Shown one piece after another: positions 26,739 through 34,995 of a stretch of 41,047 nucleotides of DNA. Source of the DNA: an uncultured Roseburia sp. (lineage in GTDB: Bacteria > Bacillota > Clostridia > Lachnospirales > Lachnospiraceae). Within the stretch, counting starts at the first letter, position 1; the number at the start of each line of letters is the position of its first letter. The stretch covers positions 1-41,047 of the forward strand of contig CAMUGE010000030.1 of NCBI GenBank assembly GCA_947088345.1, read 5' to 3'. A program made the position numbers and the translations under genes. The notes beneath the pieces were generated by a model. That model was not told the origin of the DNA and searched no databases. It saw only the letters and a program-made list of their open reading frames with translations.

Positions 26739-26769
26739 CCTAATGCGAAACGGGAATTTTATGTATTTT

Positions 26770-27891
26770 CTATGCTGCCCGACCACAAATCTGACCATAA
26801 AAACCAGGCAGTCTGCCAATCTGTTCTCTCTTTGCTTCAAGCGTCGGATGCACATAACAGTTTAACGTAATCTTTACATCAGAATGACCTAATATCTCGC
26901 TGAGACTCTTTATATCCATACAATTTTCCATACAATTTGTAGCAAAGGTGTGGCGAAGTATGTGAAAATTTCTTCTTTCAATCCCCGCTTCTTTCAGAAT
27001 TTGCTTAAACCGGTATTGCATTGTTCTAGGTTCTAACGGTTTCATGCCGCCAAAAACATAGAGCTGTCTGTTCTGAAGCCCCCTGAGAAGATCCATCATT
27101 TCTTCAGAAACAGGAATCGTTCTTTTCGACGTACCGCTCTTTGGGGCCGACTCCATCAGGGCGCTTTTTTTCCTTTGATTTTCGGTCGCTATTCGCTGTA
27201 CCGTATGGTTTACAGAGATTGTAATATTTTTTTCATCCAGATCTGTCCACCTTAAGGCGCAAAGCTCGCCAAGGCGCAGTCCTGTATACATACACAGAAG
27301 AACTGCGGTTATATACAAATCCATATCCTTATATAGATTAGAAAACAATTTTGCCTGCTCCGGTTTGGAAAAAGTCTCAATCGGCTTTTTTTCGGTTTTT
27401 ATGAAAGCCCTCTCAACCTTTTCGACACAGATATGATAATGTCGGGCGGCATAGCGCAAAATCTGGTTTAAAACGCAGCAAATACTTTTTTGCAGACTTA
27501 CAGATAAACTGCTCCATCGTTCTGATGCCTGACAGATCGCACTGATTTCAGTAATCCGGCAGGACCCCAAAAAATCAGACAAATGTTTCCGGTAGATTAA
27601 TTCATATTTTATATAGGTTGAATATTTCCTTTTTTCTCTTACTTCCTCTAACCATTCTTTTGCTGCCTGTGAAAATAAAAGACTGCCGCCGGAATCTTTG
27701 CCGGAGTACATCCTGCATTCATATTTCTGTAAAAGATTTTTCTGAGTGGTCAATTTATCCTTGACTTCATGATAAGTATGACCATACACCGAACGATACA
27801 TATTCTTTTTTCGTATTTCATCGTAAACCTTGTACCTGCCCTCCCATCTGCCGTCGATACGTTTTCTGATATTCTCTCCATGTCTTCCCAT
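26770..27891 (-). CDS. Tyrosine recombinase/integrase
   Basis: A 373-residue tyrosine recombinase. The N terminus (MGRHGENIRKRIDGRWEGRY) is the arm-binding/AP2-like region. A core-binding SAM-like domain spans about 70-160, and the catalytic domain is complete: R206 (TGLRLGEL), K251, H310 and R313 (HILRHTFAT), H336 (ILGHSDV) and nucleophile Y346 (NCYVHP). The ATG at 27891 has GGAG 6 nt upstream; codons back to 27966 derive from a dispersed repeat. The gene is enclosed by inverted recombination sites, so it probably drives inversion of its own segment; an integrase of a mobile element is the alternative. Transcription through its stop would reach the tnpB-like gene, as no terminator separates them. 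Confidence 0.93.
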   Translation of the reverse strand: MGRHGENIRKRIDGRWEGRYKVYDEIRKKNMYRSVYGHTYHEVKDKLTTQKNLLQKYECRMYSGKDSGGSLLFSQAAKEWLEEVREKRKYSTYIKYELIYRKHLSDFLGSCRITEISAICQASERWSSLSVSLQKSICCVLNQILRYAARHYHICVEKVERAFIKTEKKPIETFSKPEQAKLFSNLYKDMDLYITAVLLCMYTGLRLGELCALRWTDLDEKNITISVNHTVQRIATENQRKKSALMESAPKSGTSKRTIPVSEEMMDLLRGLQNRQLYVFGGMKPLEPRTMQYRFKQILKEAGIERRNFHILRHTFATNCMENCMDIKSLSEILGHSDVKITLNCYVHPTLEAKREQIGRLPGFYGQICGRAA

Positions 27892-27897
27892 AATAAT

Positions 27898-27932
27898 CTC
27901 CATTTCTGCATTGCGAACACAGTTCGCATTCG
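27898..27932. repeat. Dispersed repeat copy 1 with internal palindrome
   Basis: About 33 bp (CCATTTCTGCATTGCGAAC, then GTTCGCATTCG after 3 variable bases) recurs at 30274-30306 in the same orientation with two differences. The centre is palindromic (TGCGAAC/GTTCGCA), and a looser similarity continues for about 20 bp (TTAT-CG-ATA). It lies immediately upstream of the recombinase start. Confidence 0.6.
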
Positions 27933-28168
27933 CCTTATGCGCATAAGCGAATTTGCGGCAAGCCATTTATGGCTTTGCATTTTACAGACACAAATCGCCT
28001 TGTATAAATTTATCTTTCACATTAAATCTCATTTCTGTGTATCCTATGTATGCCTTTGATTTTGACCATAAATGTGACCACAAACCATCATGATACTGTT
28101 TTTCTTTTCAAGTAAGGAAAAAAGAACCATAAAATCCAAATGTAACCGACAAAAATGAAAAAAACATA

Positions 28169-28197
28169 TTGCAAAATCATGTTGTGTATCGTATAGT
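28169..28197 (+). promoter_or_regulatory. Outward-facing sigma-70 promoter inside the invertible segment
   Basis: TTGCAA (28169-28174), a 17-bp spacer and TATAGT (28192-28197) form a near-consensus promoter. It reads rightwards out of the segment across the right recombination site. There is no gene in the next 400 bp for it to serve in this orientation. Confidence 0.7.
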
Positions 28198-28243
28198 AAA
28201 CGTGTTGTTATTTAGAAATTCTTTTCAATATTATACTTCGTTA

Positions 28244-28270
28244 TTTCGCAGAATAGACAGTTCTTGGCAA
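28244..28270. repeat. Right recombination site
   Basis: Arm TTTCGCAGAA (28244-28253), spacer TAGACAG (28254-28260) and a diverged outer arm TTCTTGGCAA that keeps 7 of 10 positions. It is the inverted partner of the site at 26712-26738; arm, spacer and four outer bases are identical over 21 bp. The inner arm being perfect and the outer arm less so is normal for recombination sites with unequal flanks. Confidence 0.85.
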
Positions 28271-28583
28271 TGAACCGAGTATAAAAACTTTCTTATTTCC
28301 CCATCCGCCGCACCAAATGTAGATTGCGTCAGCGACTACTTTCTTTTTGCAGGAATATTATATTATTATTTTTTCTGAAAGAAGTCACATTCACGCGAAA
28401 GCGTATCAAGGTCTTTCCGGCAGAAAAACAAAGTGAACAAGACCGCTTCAACTTCCGGGTCGGCTTGGCTGGCTTTTCTCTCATTCTTGTAGGATTCGCA
28501 CGATTTGTCCTGCCGAGTGTGCCGACACTCTGTTCATGGATTATTCATTCATGCGTTTGTCTTGGGCATAAAATGTCCTTTCA
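28271..28583. other. Gene-free stretch right of the switch
   Basis: About 310 bp with no supported gene. One open frame of 87 codons (28324-28587) begins with TTG, lacks a ribosome site and has no recognisable product. The DNA may be remnant sequence of a former gene, but I cannot identify it. Confidence 0.5.
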
Positions 28584-28612
28584 TTGACTTTCATGCCATA
28601 TCGTGGTACGAT
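28584..28612 (+). promoter_or_regulatory. Promoter of the TPR-like/ankyrin operon
   Basis: TTGACT (28584-28589), a 17-bp spacer and TACGAT (28607-28612), about 115 bp before the ATG at 28727. It fits a sigma-70 promoter well and has the right orientation. Confidence 0.65.
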
Positions 28613-28726
28613 AATTTTTAACAGTGTAAAACATAAAAGAAAAAACATTTCAGAGAGAAACCGGCAGAACAGGACACTTTTTTACCACAGAGTTCCTGCC
28701 CTGGGACAAAAGACAGGTTGGTAAAA

Positions 28727-29210
28727 ATGGATTTTTTAAGAAGCACAAAAGCTACAGAACCGTTCGCAGAAAATGACGATCTGCTGCACCGGGCGCTGTC
28801 AGCGGGCGATCTGGCTGCTGACAAGGCCGCTTTTGGAACTCATGAAAACCGGTATACTGCCTGCCGCAACTGCTTTTAACTGCGGGCTTTGCCTCTACCG
28901 ATTGGAGGAATTTGAAAAAGCGCTTTCCATATTAAAGAATGCGGAGCAGTCACTGGGCGTGCCGCCTGAACCGGATACACCTGAAAAAAGACTGTTCTTG
29001 CAGGCACTGCAAAAAAATCCGCAGGTATTCCTACAGCCGTTAGACCCAAAAGGAGGCAGCGGATTGGAGCGTTACTCTCTGATTCGGGTCCGCTGGCTTA
29101 CAGCATTCTGTCTGCTTCGTTTGGATCGACGACAGGAAGCCGCCTCTGCAATCCGTTTTCTGGCCCAATACCAAATCGAACTGAAAGAAGGAGAATCACA
29201 ATGCAATTAG
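28727..29210 (+). pseudogene. Small helical/TPR-like gene, frameshifted
   Basis: The ATG at 28727 (AGGTTGG upstream) opens MDFLRSTKATEPFAENDD and reads LLHRALSAGDLAA before running into a stop at 28877-28879. The next frame continues LLELMKTGILPAATAFNCGLCLYRLEEFEKALSILKNAEQSL, a TPR-like helix pair, and stops at 29210. Removing one base, most simply the A at 28821, gives a continuous 160-residue protein. The stop overlaps the ankyrin gene's start, so the two were co-translated. Function unknown. The shift may be real or a sequence error. Confidence 0.65.
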
Positions 29211-30184
29211 ACAATATGCTGCTGCAAGCCTGCAAGAATAATCAAAAGAGCGTCGTACAGACTTTTTTAAAACGGGGTGGAGTGGATGTAAATAAACGAG
29301 ATGAATCCGGCAACACTCCGCTGATCTATGCATGTCAGAAAAGCGCCAGAGATCTGGCAAAGCTGCTGCTTGAACACGGGGCAGACGCAGGTCTTGGCAA
29401 TCAGAAAAACCGGATGCCGGTTCATTTTGCTGCGGAATCCGGCAATATCCAAATTATCAACATGCTGATTGACGCAGGCGCCGATGTCAACTGCACCGAC
29501 AACAACGGTATAACCCCGCTTATGCTGTTAGCTCAAAACGGAAAAACAGACGCCGCTTTAAAACTTCTGAAAAATCCGGACACAGATATCAGCATTAAGG
29601 ATAACGACGGCCGCATGGCCATAGACTATGCAACTTCCGCAGGACTGAAAGAACTGGTAAAAGCTCTCTCGGAAGCCAAAGAAGAGCATGCCGACACATA
29701 CGGAAACACATCGCTCCATCATGCATGTTGGAACGAACAAAGCGAAGTGGTAAAAATCCTGCTGGAAAAAGATCTATCCAGTGTCAATAAACCAAACGAC
29801 GAAGGAGAATCCCCGCTGATTCTGGCGACTGAAAAATCCAATCTGATGATTGTGGAACTTCTGCTGGCCGCCGGCGCGCAAGCCGATTATGCCAATTCAA
29901 ACGGTGTCCTGCCGTTACATATTGCAGCAGACAAGGGCGATCTTTTCGTTGGAAAAGCGCTGCTGGCCGCCGGCGCAGGTATCGACAAAAAAACATCTGA
30001 CGGGCAGACTCCGCTGATACTGGCAGCCAGGAACGGCAAAAATGACTTTACCGCTATGCTGATTGAAATGGGCGCCGATGTCAACAGTGTTGACAACGAC
30101 CAGCACAGCGCCATGTATTATGCCTCGGAATCGGGATATTCCGAGATTGTGGAACAGCTGCTGATAGCTGGAGCAGAAAATTAA
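29201..30184 (+). CDS. Ankyrin-repeat protein
   Basis: A 327-residue protein made almost wholly of ankyrin repeats, about nine, each about 33 residues, with the familiar GNTPLIYACQKSARDLAKLLLEHGAD and GQTPLILAARNGKNDFTAMLIEMGADVN patterns. There is no signal peptide or membrane segment, so it is probably a cytoplasmic protein-binding scaffold; the partner is unknown. AAGGAG lies 7 nt before the ATG, inside the end of the preceding gene. A terminator follows the stop within 20 nt, so it closes a two-gene operon. Confidence 0.92.
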   Translation: MQLDNMLLQACKNNQKSVVQTFLKRGGVDVNKRDESGNTPLIYACQKSARDLAKLLLEHGADAGLGNQKNRMPVHFAAESGNIQIINMLIDAGADVNCTDNNGITPLMLLAQNGKTDAALKLLKNPDTDISIKDNDGRMAIDYATSAGLKELVKALSEAKEEHADTYGNTSLHHACWNEQSEVVKILLEKDLSSVNKPNDEGESPLILATEKSNLMIVELLLAAGAQADYANSNGVLPLHIAADKGDLFVGKALLAAGAGIDKKTSDGQTPLILAARNGKNDFTAMLIEMGADVNSVDNDQHSAMYYASESGYSEIVEQLLIAGAEN

Positions 30185-30200
30185 AAACAGGCCTCAATCA

Positions 30201-30262
30201 AAAGGCAGCTATGTTATGATTCACGGCGCAAAAGCCGCTTGTCGTAACACAGCTGCCTTTTT
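30201..30262 (+). terminator. Intrinsic terminator after the ankyrin gene
   Basis: AAAGGCAGCT (30201-30210) pairs with AGCTGCCTTT (30251-30260), extended by ATGTTA/TAACA pairing and an inner GGCG/CGCC-like stem, and ends in TTTTT. Confidence 0.8.
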
Positions 30263-30272
30263 CAGATAAATT

Positions 30273-30306
30273 CCCATTTCTGCATTGCGAACGCCGTTCG
30301 CATTCG
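30273..30306. repeat. Dispersed repeat copy 2
   Basis: Second copy of the repeat described at 27898-27932, here between the ankyrin terminator and the SPFH promoter. The centre TGCGAAC-GCC-GTTCGCA is a perfect palindrome around 3 bases in this copy. Confidence 0.6.
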
Positions 30307-30348
30307 TTTTATACGGATAGAAGTACTTCTCACACGAACCCTCGAATC

Positions 30349-30376
30349 AGGCCTTTTCAGGCCTTTCATTTTTTAT
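30349..30376 (+). terminator. Weak terminator-like hairpin
   Basis: AGGCC (30349-30353) and GGCCT (30360-30364) form a short stem followed by a T-rich run. It lies about 40 bp upstream of the SPFH promoter and may back up the terminator at 30201-30262. Confidence 0.4.
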
Positions 30377-30401
30377 TTCTTTTCTGTTTTTCAAATAATA
30401 C

Positions 30402-30430
30402 TTGCAATGCACAGATCGAAGTGATATTAT
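30402..30430 (+). promoter_or_regulatory. Promoter of the SPFH-RHH operon
   Basis: TTGCAA (30402-30407), a 17-bp spacer, then TATTAT (30425-30430), 37 bp before the ATG at 30467. Confidence 0.7.
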
Positions 30431-30466
30431 AATGATATCAATCAGATACGAATGGAGGAATTATCT

Positions 30467-31462
30467 ATGAAAGAAAAAATTTTAACCGGCAAAAAACATG
30501 GAATGTCCGCGCTTCTCTTTTCCCTGCTGCTCTATGCAGTGGCAATCACCGGCATCATAATTGGCGCCTTTATGGTGGAAGACGGCGGCAATCCCGCTCT
30601 TATGATTGTATCGATCATCGTAGTATCGACTGCCTGGATTCTCTGGCCGGGGCTTCATGTATTAAAACCGCAGGAAGCGCTTGTGCTGACACTGTTCGGC
30701 AAATACATCGGCACCATTAACGAACCGGGCTTTTACTTTACCAACCCGTTCTGCAGCGCCGTTAACCCTGCCGCAAAGACAATTTTAAGCCAGAGCGCCG
30801 ATATCTCGACAAATCCGGCTGCCGCAAATATTGCCGCCGCAGAGCTTGGCAAAAAGATGTCGTTAAAAATTATGACGCTAAACAACAGCCGCCAGAAAAT
30901 CAACGATTGCCTTGGCAACCCGATCGAAATCGGCATTGCAGTTACATGGAAAATTGTGGATACGGCAAAAGCCGCTTTTAACGTAGACAATTACAAAGAA
31001 TTTCTCTCGCTCCAGTGTGACAGCGCACTGCGCAACATTGTACGTCTCTATCCGTATGACGCCGCTCCCGACGTTGACACAACAGGCGACGGTATTGCAG
31101 ACGACGGCAGTCTGCGCGGATCAAGCGATATTGTTGCAGGCAGAATCCGGGATGAGATTCAGCAGCGTGTTAACGAGGCGGGAATTGAAATTTTGGAAGC
31201 GCGCATCACCTATCTCGCCTATGCGACAGAAATTGCAGCCGTAATGCTGCAGCGCCAGCAGGCATCGGCAATTATCGACGCGCGCAAAATGATAGTAGAC
31301 GGAGCAGTCGGCATGGTGGAAATGGCATTGGAGCGCTTAAACGAAAATCAGGTTGTCACGCTGGACGAGGAACGCAAAGCCGCTATGGTTTCAAATTTAC
31401 TTGTCGTCCTCTGCGGCAACCACGACGCACAGCCTATTGTCAATTCAGGCAGCCTCTATTGA
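30467..31462 (+). CDS. SPFH/band-7 domain membrane protein
   Basis: A 331-residue protein with two N-terminal membrane helices ([21 protein letters not shown] and [17 protein letters not shown]) followed by an SPFH/band-7 domain ([65 protein letters not shown], and a helical [12 protein letters not shown] end). SPFH proteins form membrane-microdomain scaffolds; the specific client is unknown. The ATG at 30467 has GGAGGA 9 nt upstream; an ATG at 30452 overlaps that ribosome site and is rejected. The small RHH gene starts one base after its stop. Confidence 0.92.
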   Translation: MKEKILTGKKHGMSALLFSLLLYAVAITGIIIGAFMVEDGGNPALMIVSIIVVSTAWILWPGLHVLKPQEALVLTLFGKYIGTINEPGFYFTNPFCSAVNPAAKTILSQSADISTNPAAANIAAAELGKKMSLKIMTLNNSRQKINDCLGNPIEIGIAVTWKIVDTAKAAFNVDNYKEFLSLQCDSALRNIVRLYPYDAAPDVDTTGDGIADDGSLRGSSDIVAGRIRDEIQQRVNEAGIEILEARITYLAYATEIAAVMLQRQQASAIIDARKMIVDGAVGMVEMALERLNENQVVTLDEERKAAMVSNLLVVLCGNHDAQPIVNSGSLY

Positions 31463-31463
31463 T

Positions 31464-31664
31464 ATGGCTGAAAATACAAAAAAACAGATTCCGCTTCGTC
31501 TGTCACCAAAACTATACGATGCCATTGCAGCCTGGGCGGAAGATGATTTCCGTTCTGTAAACGGACAGATTGAATATCTGCTGACAGAATGCGTCAGACA
31601 GCGAAAAAAGAATGGAAAATATGTCTCTGACGAACTTGACGTTCCGCCAAAACTTGATATTTAA
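31464..31664 (+). CDS. Small Arc-like ribbon-helix-helix protein
   Basis: A 66-residue protein: a basic beta strand [41 protein letters not shown] shows the ribbon-helix-helix layout of Arc/MetJ-type DNA-binding proteins. Its ATG lies one base beyond the SPFH stop, so it is translationally coupled. Such a small RHH protein following an SPFH gene is an arrangement I recall from other Firmicutes. It may regulate the operon. Confidence 0.75.
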   Translation: MAENTKKQIPLRLSPKLYDAIAAWAEDDFRSVNGQIEYLLTECVRQRKKNGKYVSDELDVPPKLDI

Positions 31665-31721
31665 ACTATGCAGGAAACTGCCCGACAATAAAACCGCCGC
31701 ACAATTACACAAAATAACACA

Positions 31722-31766
31722 GACTGCCGCAATATGAGAGAGAACCATACTCATATTGCGGCAGTC
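31722..31766. terminator. Bidirectional hairpin between convergent operons
   Basis: A perfect 17-bp stem (31722-31738 with 31750-31766, GACTGCCGCAATATGAG and complement) with an 11-nt loop lies between the RHH gene and the convergent AMP-ligase gene. T runs are weak on both sides, so it may act as a terminator or as an mRNA 3' end stabiliser. Confidence 0.65.
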
Positions 31767-31791
31767 CTTATCAATAATCCGACAGCAATAC

Positions 31792-33309
31792 TTATGACTG
31801 ATAGCGTTTGATTTTTTTGGATGGCGTCTTGTCAAATTCCGTATCGCGCACAGAAAGCTTATATATCTTTTTATACGACGGTGCATTCTTATTATAATCG
31901 TCAATCAGCTGCTGAAGCGCTGCTGCAATATCCGGAATTTCCGCTTTACGCGCATACTCAAAATCCGGGTAAATCGCAGCTTCAATCACGCCCTCGCTCT
32001 CTGAAACCAGAATTTCCTGTACCAGACGGTCACTGCCGATTTTATTCTCCAGCTCCTCGGGAGAAACATTCTCCCCGTTCTTTGTAATAATCAGGTTTTT
32101 CTTTCTGCCGGTCAGATAGACAAATCCCTCTTCATCCACATAGCCGAGATCTCCTGTAAGCAGCCAGCCGTCTTTTAACGTTTCGGACGTCTCCGCCGGC
32201 ATATTGTAATAGCCGCTCATTACGCTGCTGCCGCGAACCCAAAGTTCGCCGTCCACCGTCTTTGCCTCGCAGTTCGGAATCAGTTGTCCGACCGAACCTT
32301 TTTTAATATTCCAGCTTACTGTCGTACTAATGACAGGCGAACACTCTGTCATGCCGTATCCCTGGAGAATCGTGACGCCATATTTCGCAAACAAATCAAG
32401 ATACTCCGGATTTAAGTACGCGCCGCCGCTGCAGATCGTGTGGAACTGCTCGCCGAATACTTCCTTTTTCACCATCTCCGGCGGAAGCGCCGCAGCATCT
32501 TCCAGCTTCTTAGCAAAAGTCTCTATCATCAGCGGCACCATTAAAATCATATTTGGACGAAACAGTTTAATATTTCTTGCCACTCGAAGCAGAGAATCAT
32601 TAATGCAGAACACACTGCCAAGAGAAAAACCTTTTAACACATCCATACTTAAGCAGTAAGCATGATGAATGGGCAGTACGCTTAAGATAACGGTTCTCGG
32701 CGGAATTTTCATATCAAGGCAGGTCGCGTTCTCCGCCATATTGCGGTGCGTTAACATCACGCCTTTGCTCTTTCCTGTCGTACCGGAAGTGAACATAATC
32801 GTACACAAATCTTCCGGCTTGGGCGTAATATCGCAGGCGCCGCGGTTTTCTTCAATCAGCTGCCAGAATGAAAGCGACGTCTGATCACTCTTCTCTTTTT
32901 TCATCATGATCAGATGTTTTAATTTCGGACAACGCTCTTTTACGATCGCCGCCACATCCGCACGCATGTCGTCCAGCACGAATACCGTTGCGTCTGAGCG
33001 GTCAACCTGATCGCACATCTCGTCCGCCGGAAGTGAAACATCCAGCGGAACGGCAACACTCCTGCTGTTTACAATTCCAAAATATGCCGCCAGCCATTCA
33101 TAGGACGTCATACCTGTCACTGCAATATGCGCCCCCTGCTCGCCTAATGTACCAAGGACATTGGAAAAACTCTCACTGTCCTCTTTTAAATTATGATAAG
33201 ATTTTGATTCAATCGTATCACTTTTTACTTTGTAGCGAACCGCGTCCTCTTTGCCGTAATGATTCGCCGCTTCTGTTAAAATCTCATGAATTGTGTGAAA
33301 AATTCCCAT
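31792..33309 (-). CDS. AMP-forming acyl/amino-acid ligase
   Basis: A 505-residue ANL-superfamily ligase. Core motifs appear in order: IMFTSGTTGKSKGVMLTHRN (A3/P-loop), LQGYGMTECSP (A5), LLTGDLGYVDEEGFVYLTGRKKNLIITKNGENVSPEELE (A7-A8) and the C-terminal lysine region FDKTPSKKIKRY (A10). It would adenylate a carboxylic or amino acid and load it onto the adjacent carrier protein (inference from the neighbouring acyl carrier gene). No transmembrane or extra domain is present. Start at 33309, AGGAGGAG 8 nt upstream. Substrate unknown. Last gene of a four-gene operon. Confidence 0.9.
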   Translation of the reverse strand: MGIFHTIHEILTEAANHYGKEDAVRYKVKSDTIESKSYHNLKEDSESFSNVLGTLGEQGAHIAVTGMTSYEWLAAYFGIVNSRSVAVPLDVSLPADEMCDQVDRSDATVFVLDDMRADVAAIVKERCPKLKHLIMMKKEKSDQTSLSFWQLIEENRGACDITPKPEDLCTIMFTSGTTGKSKGVMLTHRNMAENATCLDMKIPPRTVILSVLPIHHAYCLSMDVLKGFSLGSVFCINDSLLRVARNIKLFRPNMILMVPLMIETFAKKLEDAAALPPEMVKKEVFGEQFHTICSGGAYLNPEYLDLFAKYGVTILQGYGMTECSPVISTTVSWNIKKGSVGQLIPNCEAKTVDGELWVRGSSVMSGYYNMPAETSETLKDGWLLTGDLGYVDEEGFVYLTGRKKNLIITKNGENVSPEELENKIGSDRLVQEILVSESEGVIEAAIYPDFEYARKAEIPDIAAALQQLIDDYNKNAPSYKKIYKLSVRDTEFDKTPSKKIKRYQS

Positions 33310-33327
33310 CTTTTACTCCTCCTGCTG

Positions 33328-33552
33328 TCACTGAAGTGATTCCAGATATTCAACCGCTTCCTGCACAGTACGTATCCCCGCTGCTTTCTGCTGATCAATC
33401 TCCACCTCGAGTTCCTCTTCCAGTTCCCCTAACATACTCATAAAATCAAATGAGGTAAAACCCAAATCTTCCATAAAGCGCGCTTCCGGCGTCACCTGAT
33501 TTTCCTCAACCTCAACGTAATTTAAAATAATACCTTTTAGTTTTTCAAACAT
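33328..33552 (-). CDS. Acyl/peptidyl carrier protein
   Basis: A 74-residue carrier protein with the four-helix pattern and the phosphopantetheine attachment region DLGFTSFDFMSML; Ser34 (counting from 33552) is the modified serine, in a TSF rather than the usual DSL context. Tandem ATGs (33555, 33552) follow GGGGGAG; the second has the better spacing. It stands between the condensation-domain and ligase genes and should shuttle the activated acyl group between them. Confidence 0.9.
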   Translation of the reverse strand: MFEKLKGIILNYVEVEENQVTPEARFMEDLGFTSFDFMSMLGELEEELEVEIDQQKAAGIRTVQEAVEYLESLQ

Positions 33553-33563
33553 CATTCTCCCCC

Positions 33564-34964
33564 TTAAACCATCTCAATGATCTCACCAATCGTGCGGTTC
33601 GGCTCTTCAATACCGCGGAACAAAATCTTGCATAAATAATAATACATATATTCCAGCGTATCCTTGCTGACCGCTTTTATCTGGTGCTCAAAGTTAAAGT
33701 TCAGCCCATTGTCATCCGGCCTGTGCATTACCGTTAAATACATCCCCTGCGTTGTCGCCCCGTTCGGATACCATTTTGTTTTATACTGAATGTCGCCCAG
33801 CCGGTCAAGTCCTTTGTCTTTCATGGTCAGCGGCTGATAGGTCAGAGACATGGGCTCATACGTAAGTCCGGGTGCATTCGGATAAAGCTTGCTCCTGTAT
33901 GCAAAATAGGAAACCGGATCATAATTGGCATGACGGAACATCTCGTTTTGCTGATCACGGATTTCATAGATTCCCTCCAGGAACGTCTTATCTCTTGTAA
34001 TAATCGTGCGAAACGGAAACGAGTGGATTCTTGTGCCGCCCGATTTCTTTTCCTTGATCGTCGCGCGCCTTGCGATTGCCGTGTTGATCGAGACATCATC
34101 GTTTCCGTTCATCTTCTGGAAATAAGTGCGCAGTCCCATTATAAGGAGCGTAGCAAGCGAAATATGATATTTCTCGCAAAAATCAATCAGTTCCTGCGTC
34201 GGCTGCGCCTCAAGTTTGAAAATATCAAGCGCCGACTCCATTGAGTCCGTCGCATTGTATGCGGCTCTTGCATTCGGATTTCCTGTCCGCTCGCGCGTTT
34301 CATCCAGATTTTTTGTTCCCAGAATACCATTGTAAATCGGTTCGGAAGATGCGATCAGCTTTTCAAAATATTCCGCATCCTTTTGTTTCATTTTACTGCC
34401 CGCCTCATACGCAAGATCTTTCTCCAGCTGTTCGATATAGGAAGCCATATCTTTTGGGTAATCAATTCCCTCATACATCCGGTTACAATAAAGCTCAATA
34501 ATATCTTTCATAAAACAGATCAGCGACTGCGCGTCCATCGTCAGATGGTCAACAAGCAGATAGATACCGTTATATCCGTCCGGCGTTTTAATCATAACAA
34601 GCCGGTTCATCGGAGAATCAAAGCGTTCAAACGCTTTTCCTGTCCACTCCCGCATAACGGCCTCCGCCTCTTCCATACTCTTTCCTGTAAAATCACAGAA
34701 CTCAATCTCGCGCTCTTCCTTTGCTACGATATACTGGTATACTTCCCCATCCTTATCTTTTGCAAACCGAATCCGCATCGACTCACAGCGCTCGTATGCT
34801 TTATAGATTGACTGGCGCAATACTTCCCAGTCTAAATCGGCGCCGATCGTCAGACTTGTTCCGATATTCACCACAGCCTTATTTGGACAGAAATCCAGAT
34901 AAAAAAAATGAAATTTTTGTGCAACTGTAATTGGATAAACCTTATATCCCTTTCTTGTTTTCAT
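33564..34964 (-). CDS. Stand-alone condensation-domain protein
   Basis: A 466-residue protein spanning a whole NRPS condensation / acyltransferase domain and nothing else: VYPITVAQKFHFF at the start, YLLVDHLTMDAQS at 135-147, SINTAIARRAT, and FEHQIKAVSKDTLEYM at the end. In the HHxxxDG motif the first His is Asp139, while the catalytic second His (H140) and Asp144 remain, so activity is expected. It would join the carrier-bound acyl group to an amine or alcohol acceptor. GGGGAGG lies 9 nt before the ATG at 34964. Upstream in-frame codons to 35003 overlap the hydrolase and are rejected. Confidence 0.87.
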   Translation of the reverse strand: MKTRKGYKVYPITVAQKFHFFYLDFCPNKAVVNIGTSLTIGADLDWEVLRQSIYKAYERCESMRIRFAKDKDGEVYQYIVAKEEREIEFCDFTGKSMEEAEAVMREWTGKAFERFDSPMNRLVMIKTPDGYNGIYLLVDHLTMDAQSLICFMKDIIELYCNRMYEGIDYPKDMASYIEQLEKDLAYEAGSKMKQKDAEYFEKLIASSEPIYNGILGTKNLDETRERTGNPNARAAYNATDSMESALDIFKLEAQPTQELIDFCEKYHISLATLLIMGLRTYFQKMNGNDDVSINTAIARRATIKEKKSGGTRIHSFPFRTIITRDKTFLEGIYEIRDQQNEMFRHANYDPVSYFAYRSKLYPNAPGLTYEPMSLTYQPLTMKDKGLDRLGDIQYKTKWYPNGATTQGMYLTVMHRPDDNGLNFNFEHQIKAVSKDTLEYMYYYLCKILFRGIEEPNRTIGEIIEMV

Positions 34965-34995
34965 TCGGATCAACCTCCCCTGTTCTCTCTGTTTG

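Larger units (their letters stand above)
26712..28270. other. Putative invertible segment with its own recombinase
   Basis: Two recombination-type sites in opposite orientation enclose a tyrosine recombinase gene and an outward-facing promoter. Both share the same 7-bp spacer (TAGACAG read toward the centre of the segment on the other strand), which is what site-specific inversion needs. In the present orientation the promoter at 28169-28197 reads rightwards, away from the glycan cluster. After inversion it would read leftwards through the left site into the tnpB-like gene and the glycan operon with a 5' leader of about 110 nt. No direct evidence of both orientations is available from one sequence. 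Confidence 0.65.

Noticed and set aside
26712-28270. Interpretation as an ordinary insertion sequence with terminal inverted repeats
   Set aside because: Tyrosine recombinases do not use DDE-type terminal repeats, the sites show the arm-spacer-arm core layout, and I see no target duplication. Kept only as an alternative.
28324-28587. 87-codon plus-strand open frame downstream of the outward promoter
   Set aside because: It begins with TTG without a ribosome site, has no recognisable domain and odd composition; probably non-coding.
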